In this document: positions 51,962 through 60,845 of the stretch, in pieces | How positions within the stretch are numbered: the first letter of the stretch is position 1 | How the letters are laid out: every line of letters begins with the position of its first letter | Source: JBBQZP01 sp038207585 | Lineage (GTDB): Bacteria > Pseudomonadota > Alphaproteobacteria > Rhodobacterales > Rhodobacteraceae | Length of the DNA stretch: 64,000 nucleotides | Reading direction: 5' to 3' | Assembly: GCA_038207585.1 (NCBI GenBank) | Contig: JBBQZP010000021.1 | Coordinates: 1 to 64,000 of the forward strand | The notes under the pieces: generated by a model | The model's database searches: none | The model's input: the letters and a program-made list of their open reading frames with translations, nothing else | What the model was told of the DNA's origin: nothing | Program-made: the position numbers and the translations under genes

Positions 51962-52806
51962 CCGAAATCAGCGCCTACAATTTCGCCTATCTGGATGAGG
52001 AAACCAAGGCGATGATCCGCCGCGCGCTGTTGAAGGCCGTGGCGATCCCCGGCTATCAGGTGCCCTTTGCCAGCCGCGAGATGCCGATGCCGTATGGCTG
52101 GGGCACCGGCGGCGTGCAGGTCACGGCCGCCTGCCTTGTGCCCGAGGATCGTCTCAAGGTGATTGATCAGGGGGCAGATGATACCACCAACGCCGTCTCG
52201 ATCCGCCGGTTTTTCCAACGCACGGCGGGGGTTGCTGTGACCGAACGCACCACCGAAGCAACCTTGATCCAGACCCGCCACCGCATTCCCGAAACCCCGC
52301 TGACCGAGGGGCAGATTCTGGTCTATCAAGTGCCGATCCCGGAACCGTTGCGCTTTCTGGAACCGCGCGAGGTTGAAACCCGCCGCATGCACGCGCTGGA
52401 AGATTATGGTCTGATGCATGTGCGGCTTTACGAAGACATCGCCCGGCATGGCGCGATTTCAACGGCTTACGCCTATCCTGTCAAGGTAGAGGGGCGCTAT
52501 GTCATGGACCCCTCGCCGATCCCAAAATTCGACAACCCCAAACTTTCGGGCAACGCCGCTTTGCAACTGTTCGGTGCGGGGCGTGAACAGCGCATCTATG
52601 CGCTGCCGCCCTATACGCAGGTCGTGAGCCTTGATTTCGAGGATCATCCGTTTGATCCGTCCAAAGCCGACCATCCCTGCGCTTTGTGCGGGTCGGAAGA
52701 TAGCTATCTGGACGAGGTGATCGTCGATGATGCAGGCGGGCGGATGTTTGTGTGCTCGGATACCGATTACTGCAGCGCGCGGCAGAATGAGCGGGGGGCT
52801 GCATGA
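51958..52806 (+). CDS. phnJ: C-P lyase PhnJ (radical SAM)
   Basis: The 282-residue catalytic C-P lyase, which cuts the phosphonate C-P bond of 5-phosphoribosyl-1-phosphonate by S-adenosylmethionine radical chemistry. All four Cys equivalent to E. coli Cys241, 244, 266 and 272 are present at the same numbers (CALC and FVCSDTDYC). The middle has YGWGTGGVQVTAACL and MHVRLYEDI. The enzyme should therefore be active. A 90-base spacer with two AT-rich palindromes follows before phnK. Confidence 0.97.
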   Translation: MTEISAYNFAYLDEETKAMIRRALLKAVAIPGYQVPFASREMPMPYGWGTGGVQVTAACLVPEDRLKVIDQGADDTTNAVSIRRFFQRTAGVAVTERTTEATLIQTRHRIPETPLTEGQILVYQVPIPEPLRFLEPREVETRRMHALEDYGLMHVRLYEDIARHGAISTAYAYPVKVEGRYVMDPSPIPKFDNPKLSGNAALQLFGAGREQRIYALPPYTQVVSLDFEDHPFDPSKADHPCALCGSEDSYLDEVIVDDAGGRMFVCSDTDYCSARQNERGAA

Positions 52807-52818
52807 GGGGCAGGGTTC

Positions 52819-52861
52819 AAAATTTTTCGGAAAATTTTGCAAGAATTTTGCAAAATTCTTG
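52819..52861. repeat. two AT-rich palindromes between phnJ and phnK
   Basis: AAAATTTT-TCGG-AAAATTTT (52819-52838) is followed one base later by a perfect 22-bp palindrome with halves CAAGAATTTTG and CAAAATTCTTG (52840-52861). This is strikingly AT-rich for the region and could be a repeated intergenic palindrome of the genome, or an RNA hairpin that sets the phnK level. AGGAGG for phnK follows at 52885. Confidence 0.8.
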
Positions 52862-52896
52862 GCGTCCTGTATCAGCGGCCGGACAGGAGGCAGACG

Positions 52897-53673
52897 ATGA
52901 ATGACACTCCGCTTCTGAAAGTTGAAAACCTGACCAGACGCTACGGCGCGCGGATCGGGTGCGCGGATGTGTCCTTCGACCTCTTTCCCGGCGAAGTCAT
53001 GGGGATCGTGGGCGAATCCGGGTCGGGAAAATCCACGCTTTTGTCCTGCCTTGCAGGGCATCTGACCCCCGATGCAGGCCGGGTGATCTTTGAAACCCGC
53101 ATGGACGGCCCCCGTGATGTGCTGGCGATGTCAGAGCCCGCGCGCCGGATGCTGGGGCGCACCGACTGGGCCTTTGTGCATCAGAACCCGCGCGACGGTT
53201 TGCGGATGGGCGTTTCCGCTGGCGGCAATGTCGGCGAGCGGTTGATGGCCGTGGGCGCGCGGCACTACGGCGATATCCGGACCACCGCGACCGATTGGCT
53301 GGGCCGGGTCGAGATTGACGCCTCCCGCATCGACGACCGCCCCTCTGCCTTTTCGGGCGGCATGCAGCAACGCCTGCAGATCGCGCGCAATCTTGTGACC
53401 GGCCCGCGTCTGGTGTTCATGGATGAACCGACCGGCGGCCTTGATGTCAGCGTTCAGGCGCGGCTTCTGGATCTGTTGCGTGGATTGGTGCGGCGCATGG
53501 GGCTTTCCGTCATCATCGTGACGCATGATCTTGCTGTAGTGCGGCTTCTGGCCGACCGTCTCATGGTGATGCGCGGTGGCCATGTGATCGAGGCGGGGCT
53601 GACCGATCAGGTTCTGGATGACCCGCAGCATGCATATACGCAGTTGCTGGTGTCATCGGTCTTGCAGGTCTAG
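52897..53673 (+). CDS. phnK: C-P lyase ATPase subunit PhnK
   Basis: A 258-residue ABC-type ATPase that binds the C-P lyase core complex. It has GESGSGKST, FSGGMQQRLQIA, FMDEPTGGLDV and THD. No membrane partner is encoded nearby, as expected because PhnK serves the core enzyme, not transport. ATG at 52897 follows AGGAGG at ideal spacing. Confidence 0.95.
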   Translation: MNDTPLLKVENLTRRYGARIGCADVSFDLFPGEVMGIVGESGSGKSTLLSCLAGHLTPDAGRVIFETRMDGPRDVLAMSEPARRMLGRTDWAFVHQNPRDGLRMGVSAGGNVGERLMAVGARHYGDIRTTATDWLGRVEIDASRIDDRPSAFSGGMQQRLQIARNLVTGPRLVFMDEPTGGLDVSVQARLLDLLRGLVRRMGLSVIIVTHDLAVVRLLADRLMVMRGGHVIEAGLTDQVLDDPQHAYTQLLVSSVLQV

Positions 53674-53682
53674 GGGGCGGGA

Positions 53683-54378
53683 ATGGATCAGATCATATCT
53701 TTGACGGGCGTTTCCAAACGCTTCACGCTCCACAATCAGGGGGCTGCGGTGATCGAGGTGATGGCAGATGCCACCCTTTCGGTGCGGGCTGGCGAATGCT
53801 TGGGGCTGATGGGTGCATCGGGCGCGGGCAAATCGACGCTGATGCGGATGATCTACGGCAATTACCGCGCGGCCACCGGGTCGATCATGGTGGCGGGCAC
53901 CGATGTGGCCCGCGCCGCCCCGCGCGAGATCATCGCATTGCGCCGCGCGACGCTGGGCTATGTCAGCCAGTTCCTGCGGGTGGTGCCGCGCGTGCCGACG
54001 ATCGAGGTGGTGGCCGAACCCCTGTTGTCGCTGGGCGTGGATGAGGCGCGCGCGCGCGAACGGGCGGCGCATCTTCTGGCGCGTCTCAACATCCCCGAGC
54101 GGCTCTGGCCCCTGTCGCCGACCACCTTTTCGGGGGGAGAGCAGCAGCGGGTGAACATCGCGCGCGGCTTTTCCCACCCCTACCCTGCGCTTCTTCTGGA
54201 TGAACCCACCGCCAGCCTTGATGCGGCCAACCGCGAAGTCGTGCTAAAGCTGATCGAGGAAGCCAAGGCGCGCGGTGCCGCCATCATCGGCATCTTCCAT
54301 GATGAGGGCGCGCGCGAGCGGCTCTGTGACCGGGTTCTGGATGTGGCGCAGTTCACGCCAAAGCCGCAGGCCGCCTGA
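53683..54378 (+). CDS. phnL: C-P lyase ATPase subunit PhnL
   Basis: A 231-residue ABC-type ATPase, needed with PhnGHI for ribosyl transfer. Motifs: GASGAGKSTLMRMIYGNY, FSGGEQQRVNIARG, LLLDEPTASLD, and the FHDEGAR switch region. It lies ten bases after phnK and overlaps phnN by TGATG. Confidence 0.96.
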   Translation: MDQIISLTGVSKRFTLHNQGAAVIEVMADATLSVRAGECLGLMGASGAGKSTLMRMIYGNYRAATGSIMVAGTDVARAAPREIIALRRATLGYVSQFLRVVPRVPTIEVVAEPLLSLGVDEARARERAAHLLARLNIPERLWPLSPTTFSGGEQQRVNIARGFSHPYPALLLDEPTASLDAANREVVLKLIEEAKARGAAIIGIFHDEGARERLCDRVLDVAQFTPKPQAA

Positions 54379-54953
54379 TGCCCACCCGCCCGATGACCCC
54401 GCGCCCGGACCCCTTGCTATATGCGGTGGTCGGCCCCTCAGGCGCGGGCAAAGACAGCCTGATGATGGCAGCCAAGGCAGCCAGGCCCGATATCGTACTG
54501 GTCCGCCGCATCATAACCCGCCCCACCGAGGCGGGGGGTGAGGAGTTTGAAGGCGTCACCGAAGCCGAGTTCGCCCGCCGCAAGGCCGCCGGTGACTTTG
54601 CGCTGTCGTGGTCGGCGCATGGGCTGCACTATGCCATTCCCGCCAGCATCCACGACGATATCGCGGCAGGCCATCCGGTTCTGTTCAACGCCTCGCGCGC
54701 GATGCTGGCGCAGGCAGCGCAGGATTTTCCCGATCTGGTCGTACTTTACATCACCGCACCCGTCGCCGTTCTGACACAGCGATTGCGCGCGCGGGGCCGC
54801 GAACGCCTCGAAGATATCGCCGCCCGCCTGTTGCGCAACACGGGCGAATTGCCCGCCGGGCTGAATATCGTCGAGATCGAGAATGCGCAAAGCTTTGAAA
54901 AAGCGCTGGCGCAGTTTCTGTCAGCGATTCAGCCCGTCAGTGCCGCGCGGTGA
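54378..54953 (+). CDS. phnN: ribose 1,5-bisphosphate phosphokinase PhnN
   Basis: A 191-residue guanylate-kinase-fold enzyme that turns ribose 1,5-bisphosphate into PRPP at the end of the C-P lyase route. The P-loop is GPSGAGKDSL; RRIITRPTEAGGEEFEGVTEAEF (ends RRIITRPTEAGGE and GVTEAEF) and LRARGRERLEDIAARL complete the pattern. Its end overlaps the convergent DUF1045 gene by 25 bases. Confidence 0.95.
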   Translation: MPTRPMTPRPDPLLYAVVGPSGAGKDSLMMAAKAARPDIVLVRRIITRPTEAGGEEFEGVTEAEFARRKAAGDFALSWSAHGLHYAIPASIHDDIAAGHPVLFNASRAMLAQAAQDFPDLVVLYITAPVAVLTQRLRARGRERLEDIAARLLRNTGELPAGLNIVEIENAQSFEKALAQFLSAIQPVSAAR

Positions 54954-55633
54954 AGAACGTGAAAGAACCCTGCCTCATCTTCACCAAAAAGGCACAGATC
55001 TTCAATGATGTAAGGGCGCGGCACAACGAGCGCCAGATGCGGAGCAAGCCCCGTCTCGACCCGGCTCAGCACGGCATCGGGCAAGGATCCGGTCAGCGTC
55101 ATGTGAAAGCGGAACGCCTCCATCACATAGGGATAACCCCAGCGGTGCAGATTGTCGCGTTCACCTTCCGTCAAGGCATCGGGGTTGCGGCGGGCAACTT
55201 CGGCGGGGGTCAGAGGCGCGCGGAACGCATCGAAATCGGCCACGGTGCGGGCGGCAAGGCGGTTCAGATCGCGTGCGTCACCTTGCGGGATCAATGCCAG
55301 AAACCCGCCCAGCCGTGCCATGACCAACCCTGCCAGCCGCACCGGCGCCTGGGTCGCACAGAACCCGTCCAGCGCCGCCACAAGACCGGCTTGTGTGCGG
55401 CCCTCGGCCAGTCGGAAGGGCGCCTTGATCGTGGCGTGCAGCCCGTATTTGCGCGGTGCCTCAGTCAGCGCGCGGGTCGCAGGTCCGGTCAGCCCGTCGA
55501 TCAGTGGGCCCGGCAGCGCCACGCCGCCTTCAGCCGACCGGCCCAGCCAATCGGCACCGAAACTTGCGAAATTCGCTGTTGCCCCATCGCGCCGCGGGGC
55601 ATGGTAGATTGCATATCGTCTGAAGCTTTCCAT
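54929..55633 (-). CDS. DUF1045 phosphonate-associated protein (2H phosphoesterase-like)
   Basis: A 234-residue protein of the DUF1045 family seen with C-P lyase operons. The N-terminal YAIYHAPRRDG and two HxT motifs (HATIKAPF and HMTLTG) form the two-His pattern of 2H phosphoesterases. It may act on a cyclic phosphate intermediate; that is inference. It is on the opposite strand to the phn operon, convergent with phnN and divergent from phnM. Confidence 0.9.
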   Translation of the reverse strand: MESFRRYAIYHAPRRDGATANFASFGADWLGRSAEGGVALPGPLIDGLTGPATRALTEAPRKYGLHATIKAPFRLAEGRTQAGLVAALDGFCATQAPVRLAGLVMARLGGFLALIPQGDARDLNRLAARTVADFDAFRAPLTPAEVARRNPDALTEGERDNLHRWGYPYVMEAFRFHMTLTGSLPDAVLSRVETGLAPHLALVVPRPYIIEDLCLFGEDEAGFFHVLHRAALTG

Positions 55634-55724
55634 GACTGCCCGCCTATCCCACTGGTGTCACAATTCCATGACGCCGCACCGATATTCCAATAAGACCCGA
55701 CCGATCCAGCCTCAAGGACCATCC

Positions 55725-56867
55725 ATGACCGACACGATCTTTGCCAATGCCCGCATCGTTTTACCGACCGAGGTGATCACTGGCAGCCTGCGCATCCGCG
55801 ATGGGCTGATCGACAGCATCGACCACGGCGCTGCGGTGCCGGCAGGTGCCATGGATTGCGGTGGCGACCGGATTGCGGCCGGTCTGGTGGAGTTGCACAC
55901 CGACAATCTGGAACGCCACATCGAACCGCGCCCCGGTGTGCATTGGCCGCATGCGGCGGCGATCCTTGCGCATGATGCAGAACTGGCCGGGGTGGGTATC
56001 ACGACTGTGTTCGATGCAATGCGGGTGGGGTCCATTCCGTCGCAGAAAAACGGTGAATACCGCAAATATGCGCGCGGCTTGTCGCAGGAACTGGGTGCTT
56101 TGCGCGAAACCGGCAGCCTGCGAATCTCGCACCTTCTGCATCTGCGGGCCGAGGTTTGTTCGGAAACGCTGGAGGCCGAACTGGCGGAATTCGGCCCTCA
56201 GGACGGAGTCGGGCTGGTCAGCCTGATGGATCACACCCCCGGTCAGCGGCAGTTCCGCGATGTGACGAAACTGGCCGCCTATGTGCGCGGCAAACACAGC
56301 CTGACCGAAGCGCAGTTCGAGGATCATATCGCGCATCTGAAGGGCCTGCGCGACACTTACGGCGACTTGCACGAACGTGTGGCCGTAGCCGAAGCGCGTC
56401 GCTTCGGGGCGGTGATCGCAAGCCATGATGACACGACCGAAGCGCAGGTTGCGGCATCAGCCGCCCATGGCATCAGGCTGGCCGAGTTTCCCACCACGGT
56501 GGAGGCCGCGCGCGCCTGTCATACGCATGGCATTGCGGTGATCATGGGTGCGCCGAACCTGATCCGGGGCGGGTCGCATTCGGGCAATGTCGCGGCGAAA
56601 GAATTGGCGGAACTGGGGCTTCTGGACATTCTGTCGTCAGATTATGTGCCCGCCGCCCTGCTGACCGGATCGCTGGCCTTGGGTGATCTGTGGGATGATC
56701 CCGCGCGGGGTCATGCAACGGTCAGTACCAACCCCGCACGATCCGCCGGGTTGACCGACCGGGGCGAGATTGCGTTGGGGATGCGCGCTGATCTGATCCG
56801 CATCGCGAATGTGGGCGGGATGCGGGTCCTGCGCGAAACATGGGTGGCGGGGCGGCGCGTGGCGTAA
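55725..56867 (+). CDS. phnM: ribose triphosphate diphosphatase PhnM
   Basis: A 380-residue amidohydrolase-fold enzyme that removes pyrophosphate from the alpha-D-ribose 1-phosphonate 5-triphosphate made by PhnGHIL. Metal-site motif ELHTDNLERHIEPRPGV near residue 60, then SLMDHTPGQRQFRD, IASHDDTTEAQV, and ILSSDYVPAALL. AAGGA precedes the ATG. It is set apart from phnG-N by the reverse-strand DUF1045 gene and therefore likely has its own promoter in the 55634-55724 gap. Confidence 0.96.
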   Translation: MTDTIFANARIVLPTEVITGSLRIRDGLIDSIDHGAAVPAGAMDCGGDRIAAGLVELHTDNLERHIEPRPGVHWPHAAAILAHDAELAGVGITTVFDAMRVGSIPSQKNGEYRKYARGLSQELGALRETGSLRISHLLHLRAEVCSETLEAELAEFGPQDGVGLVSLMDHTPGQRQFRDVTKLAAYVRGKHSLTEAQFEDHIAHLKGLRDTYGDLHERVAVAEARRFGAVIASHDDTTEAQVAASAAHGIRLAEFPTTVEAARACHTHGIAVIMGAPNLIRGGSHSGNVAAKELAELGLLDILSSDYVPAALLTGSLALGDLWDDPARGHATVSTNPARSAGLTDRGEIALGMRADLIRIANVGGMRVLRETWVAGRRVA

Positions 56868-56876
56868 CGCTTTGGT

Positions 56877-56900
56877 TTGATCGAAACGCCGATTGATCAA
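56877..56900. promoter_or_regulatory. inverted repeat upstream of the LysR gene
   Basis: TTGATC-N12-GATCAA stands 28 bases before the LysR-type gene. It is a perfect inverted repeat with spacing plausible for autoregulation by the LysR protein. Confidence 0.4.
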
Positions 56901-56927
56901 CGCTTGGTTTTGCGTCTATCAAGGTGA

Positions 56928-57830
56928 ATGCAGCTTGCCGGAACCGATCTTCGATTGCTCAAGGTCTTTGACGCGGTGGTGCGCCATGGCGGGTTCGGGG
57001 CCGCGCAGGTTGAGCTTAACGTCGGCATGTCGACGATCAGCAACCACATGACGGCGCTGGAGGAACGTCTTGGCGTCGCCCTTTGCACGCGCGGCCGTGG
57101 CGGCTTCCGCTTGACCGAAAAGGGCGCGCTGGTCCACGGCGAAACCCAGAAACTGCTGCGTATGCTTGAGGGGTTTTCGCACAGTGTCAGCCTGTTGAAG
57201 GGCCAGCTTGTCGGCACGTTGCGCTTTGGAGTCGTGGACGCCATTGCAACCGACCCGAACAACCGGCTGCACCTGGCCATCCAGCGCTTCCTTTCCGCAC
57301 CCCATGATCTGCGGCTTGAGGTGCGGCAATCTTCGCCGCAAGAGTTGCAGGAACAGGTGCTGAAAGGTGCGCTGGACCTTGCCATCGGAAGCTTCCCGCA
57401 CAAGGTGGCGGGGCTTGGCTTCACGCCGCTATATAGCGAAGCCCACAGCCTGTATTGCGGGGCGTCCCATCCGTTGTTCGGCGTGCCTGCAGCCGACCTG
57501 AACCTTGACGCGCTGCGCCGTGAAAAGATCGTGGGGCGCGGGTATTGGCGCGACCGCCATCACAGCGATCTGGGGTTCGAGAACATCACCGCACTGGTCT
57601 ACGAGATTGAGCCGCAGTTGATCCTGATCCGCAGCGGGGCTGTCATCGGCTATCTGCCCGATCATTTCGCAAAGGCATGGGTCACGGCCGGGGCGCTGCG
57701 CTGCCTGTCCCCGGTGGCACCAGAGTTTTCGGTGCGTTTTGATCTTGTGGCGCGCAAGGGGGCCAAACCATCGCAAGCCGCCAGCGGGTTTGCGCAAGCG
57801 GTGACCGAGGCTTTCGGGGGCACGCCTTAG
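56928..57830 (+). CDS. LysR-family transcriptional regulator
   Basis: A 300-residue LysR regulator. The winged helix DLRLLKVFDAVVRHGGFGAAQVELNVGMSTISNHMTALEERLGVAL is typical (key parts DLRLLKVFDAVV, MSTISNHMTALEERLG). The C-terminal effector domain has LDLAIGSFPHKVAGL. It reads into the ureohydrolase gene on the same strand with 95 bases between them, and so probably activates the ureohydrolase/transport operon in response to its guanidino or polyamine substrate. Confidence 0.92.
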   Translation: MQLAGTDLRLLKVFDAVVRHGGFGAAQVELNVGMSTISNHMTALEERLGVALCTRGRGGFRLTEKGALVHGETQKLLRMLEGFSHSVSLLKGQLVGTLRFGVVDAIATDPNNRLHLAIQRFLSAPHDLRLEVRQSSPQELQEQVLKGALDLAIGSFPHKVAGLGFTPLYSEAHSLYCGASHPLFGVPAADLNLDALRREKIVGRGYWRDRHHSDLGFENITALVYEIEPQLILIRSGAVIGYLPDHFAKAWVTAGALRCLSPVAPEFSVRFDLVARKGAKPSQAASGFAQAVTEAFGGTP

Positions 57831-57831
57831 T

Positions 57832-57851
57832 TCAGGATTTGCAAAACCTGA
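57832..57851. promoter_or_regulatory. near-perfect 20-bp palindrome upstream of the ureohydrolase gene
   Basis: TCAGGATTTGCAAAACCTGA matches as an inverted repeat at 9 of 10 positions. It lies just after the LysR stop and 75 bases before the ureohydrolase start, at a place suited to an activator or repressor site. A transcript hairpin is an alternative; no T-run follows. Confidence 0.5.
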
Positions 57852-57925
57852 CTTCACACATTTTGCATTTCTTCAAACCAATCCCTGCGGCATCCTTGCG
57901 TGATTCCGAAATCAGCGGGGGCAGC

Positions 57926-58897
57926 ATGCCAAAGACATTCAATCAGCCACTTGGCGGCAACGACATGCCCCGGTTCGGCGGCCCCACCACAATGATGCGC
58001 CTGCCCGCGCAGGATACGGCACAGGGGCTGGATGCCTGTTTTGTGGGCATTCCGATGGATATCGGGGCCTCGAACCGGGCCGGAACCCGCCACGGCCCTC
58101 GTCAGATCCGCGCCGAAAGTGTGATGCTGCGGCCCTACAACATGGCGACCGGTGCGGCCCCGTTTCAGGCGATGCAGGTGGCGGACATTGGCGATGTGCC
58201 GATCAATACATTCGATCTGAAAAAGACCGTGGATATCATCACCGCCCATTACCATCAGATTTTGGCCACCGGTTGCATCCCCCTCACGCTGGGCGGGGAT
58301 CATACGCTGACCTGGCCCGTTCTGCGCGCAGTGGCCAGACGGCATGGCCCGGTTGCTCTGATCCATGTGGATGCCCATGCCGACATCAATGACGACATGT
58401 TCGGCGAAAAAATCGCCCACGGCACCCCCTTTCGCCGCGCGGTCGAGGACGGGCTTTTGCAATGCGACAAGGTGTTTCAGATCGGCCTGCGCGGCACCGG
58501 CTATTCGCCCGATGATTTCAACTGGTCGCGCGGTCAGGGCTTTACGGTCGTGCAGGCCGAGGAGTGTTGGCACAAATCGCTGACGCCCCTGATGGAACAG
58601 GTTCGTGCGAAAATCGGCGATGCTCCGGTGTATCTGACCTATGATATCGACAGTCTGGACCCCGCCTTTGCGCCGGGCACCGGCACGCAGGAAATCGGCG
58701 GGCTGACGATCTGGCAGGGGATGGAGATCATTCGCGGCTGCGCGGGGCTGAACCTTGTGGGCTGCGATCTGGTGGAGGTGTCGCCGCCTTATGACATGGC
58801 GGGAACCACGGCCCTTGTGGCCGCAAACCTGCTTTACGAAATGCTGTGCGTGCTGCCGAAATCGGTGGCGCATCGTATGGCACAGGCCGCCAAATGA
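57926..58897 (+). CDS. ureohydrolase (agmatinase/guanidinobutyrase family)
   Basis: A 323-residue manganese (or nickel) ureohydrolase that splits urea from a guanidino compound. Metal ligands: His126 (LGGDHT), Asp149, His151 and Asp153 (HVDAHADIND), and the later DIDSLDPAFAPGTGT pair. The DDMFGEKIAHGTPFRRAVEDG block resembles guanidinobutyrase and guanidinopropionase more than E. coli agmatinase. The polyamine-type importer follows directly. Its products would be an amine or amino acid and urea, which the urease in this window could use. Confidence 0.9.
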   Translation: MPKTFNQPLGGNDMPRFGGPTTMMRLPAQDTAQGLDACFVGIPMDIGASNRAGTRHGPRQIRAESVMLRPYNMATGAAPFQAMQVADIGDVPINTFDLKKTVDIITAHYHQILATGCIPLTLGGDHTLTWPVLRAVARRHGPVALIHVDAHADINDDMFGEKIAHGTPFRRAVEDGLLQCDKVFQIGLRGTGYSPDDFNWSRGQGFTVVQAEECWHKSLTPLMEQVRAKIGDAPVYLTYDIDSLDPAFAPGTGTQEIGGLTIWQGMEIIRGCAGLNLVGCDLVEVSPPYDMAGTTALVAANLLYEMLCVLPKSVAHRMAQAAK

Positions 58898-58933
58898 CGT
58901 CGAATACATAAAAACCAACAGGGGAAATTTGAC

Positions 58934-59977
58934 ATGAACAGACTGACAACAACCGCCCTCGTCTCGCTTGCCATGATGCAGGCGGCCAGTGCCGAGGAGA
59001 TTAACGCGCTGGTCTGGTGCGACCATGCCGACCCCGCCCTGATCGAGCCGTTCACGGCTGCCACCGGCATCACGGTGAACCTGAAAGAGTATGAGGGCAC
59101 GGCGGCGGGTCTGGCCATTCTGGACCAGTCGCAGCCGGGCGACTGGGATGTGCTGGTGATCGACGCCGTCGATGTGGGCCGCGCGGTTGATCTGGGGCTT
59201 CTGGCCGAACTGCCCGCCGACAAACTGCGCAACGCGGATTTCTTCCCCGAGGTCGTGATGGCCGACAACAACACCCGCGACGGCAAGATCTATGCGGTCA
59301 CCGAGAAGTTCGGCTACAACACCATCGCCTTCAACAAATCAGCCGTTGATCCGGCGGATATGGAGGATATGGCAACCCTGACGTCCGGCAAATACGACGG
59401 GCGGATTGCGATCTATGACTATTACCTGCCGGTGCTGGGCGAGATGTCTTTGGCTAACGGTGTGAACACCGCTGACATGACGCCCGACACGCTGGCGGCA
59501 TTGAAAGAGCCGCTGATGGCGCTGCGCAAGGCGTCGAAATCGGTGGGCGATGTGGTGGCCTCGCAAACCGCACTGGCGACGGGCGAGGTGGATATTCTGG
59601 TCGGCGGCGGCGAATGGCTGACGGCCGTTCTGCACGCCGAAAATCCAGATCTGGACTGGACAATCCCCAAGCAAGGGGCGGTGCGCTGGGCGCAGTCGCT
59701 GTCGGTTCTGGAGGCCAGCGAGAAGAAAGATGCCGCCCTGCAATTCGTCGATTATATCACCAGCCCCGAAGGTCAGGCGCGGCTTGCGACCTCATCCTGC
59801 TATTGGGGAATGCCCGCCAATGCCAAAACCGGCGATGTGCTGACGCCCGAACAAAAGGCCGTGCTGCGCTGGGATCAACAGCCCGCGTATCTGGCGAAAA
59901 CCCAGCTTTACCCGGTGCCCGATGCCGCATTGGATCAGGCGATGCAGGATCTGTGGACCGAAATGCTGCAGAACTGA
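58934..59977 (+). CDS. polyamine-type ABC transporter binding protein (PotD/PotF-like)
   Basis: A 347-residue periplasmic binding protein with a Sec signal (MNRLTTTALVSLAMMQAASA-EE). The body opens INALVWCDHADPALIEPFTAATGI and has the spermidine/putrescine-binder layout. GGGGA lies upstream. It is 36 bases after the ureohydrolase gene, so the ligand is likely that enzyme's guanidino substrate or a polyamine, brought in for it. Confidence 0.92.
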   Translation: MNRLTTTALVSLAMMQAASAEEINALVWCDHADPALIEPFTAATGITVNLKEYEGTAAGLAILDQSQPGDWDVLVIDAVDVGRAVDLGLLAELPADKLRNADFFPEVVMADNNTRDGKIYAVTEKFGYNTIAFNKSAVDPADMEDMATLTSGKYDGRIAIYDYYLPVLGEMSLANGVNTADMTPDTLAALKEPLMALRKASKSVGDVVASQTALATGEVDILVGGGEWLTAVLHAENPDLDWTIPKQGAVRWAQSLSVLEASEKKDAALQFVDYITSPEGQARLATSSCYWGMPANAKTGDVLTPEQKAVLRWDQQPAYLAKTQLYPVPDAALDQAMQDLWTEMLQN

Positions 59978-59984
59978 TCTGACC

Positions 59985-60842
59985 ATGGCCAGCATCGAGG
60001 CAACCGAGGCGCGCAGGGCGGCAGCATTTGTCGCCCCGGCCCTGCTGTGGGTGCTGGCTTTTTTCATCATCCCCTTTGCCGTGATGATCGGCGTCAGTTT
60101 CGCGCGGCTGGAGGGGCGAACGGTCGTCTACGGGCTGTCCTTCGACAATTACCTGCGGTTTTTCACCGAGCCCTCGCTGTTCAAAGGCCTGACGATCTCG
60201 CTTGAGATCACGGTCGTCGTGACGGTGATTTCGGTGCTGCTGGCGTATCCCTTGGCGTGGATCATCGCGATGCGGGTGCCTGCGCGCTATCAACGGCTGG
60301 CCTTGATGCTGGCGGTGTTGCCGTTCTGGACGTCGTATGTGGTGCGCTCTTACGCCTGGCTGTTGGTGCTGGGGCAGAACGGGGTGATCAACAAGGCGCT
60401 GCTGGCCTTGGGCGCGATTGCCGAGCCGTTGGAGATTGCATCGACCCGCAGTGCCACGATCATCGGCTTTGTGCATTTTTTCGTCATGTTGCTCACGCTG
60501 ACGATCTATTCCAACCTGATCCAGCTTTCGCCAAACTATGCCCGTGCGGCGGCTGATCTTGGGGCCAGCGCCTTTGCCACCTTCCGCCATGTGATCCTGC
60601 CACTGACCCTGCCGGGAGTCGTTACGGGCGCGTTTCTGACCTTCGTTCTGTGCATCGGCGATTATATCACGCCGCAGATATTGGGCGGCAACAACGAGTT
60701 GACGCTGCCACAACTGATCATGCTGCAACTGGGGCGGCGGGGCGATTTCCCGATGGCGTCCGCCATGTCGATCATCCTGATGGTTGTGGTGACGCTGGCC
60801 TATTTCGCCTCTGCGCGCTGGCTGAAACTGGACCGGGTTTAG
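59985..60842 (+). CDS. polyamine-type ABC transporter permease (PotB/PotH-like)
   Basis: A 285-residue permease with six helices and the EAA loop RAAADLGASAFATFRHVILPL. It begins MASIEATEARRA and ends LARWLKLDRV-like (SARWLKLDRV). It pairs with the next permease. Start at 59985 is seven bases past the binding-protein stop. Confidence 0.93.
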   Translation: MASIEATEARRAAAFVAPALLWVLAFFIIPFAVMIGVSFARLEGRTVVYGLSFDNYLRFFTEPSLFKGLTISLEITVVVTVISVLLAYPLAWIIAMRVPARYQRLALMLAVLPFWTSYVVRSYAWLLVLGQNGVINKALLALGAIAEPLEIASTRSATIIGFVHFFVMLLTLTIYSNLIQLSPNYARAAADLGASAFATFRHVILPLTLPGVVTGAFLTFVLCIGDYITPQILGGNNELTLPQLIMLQLGRRGDFPMASAMSIILMVVVTLAYFASARWLKLDRV

Positions 60843-60845
60843 CAG

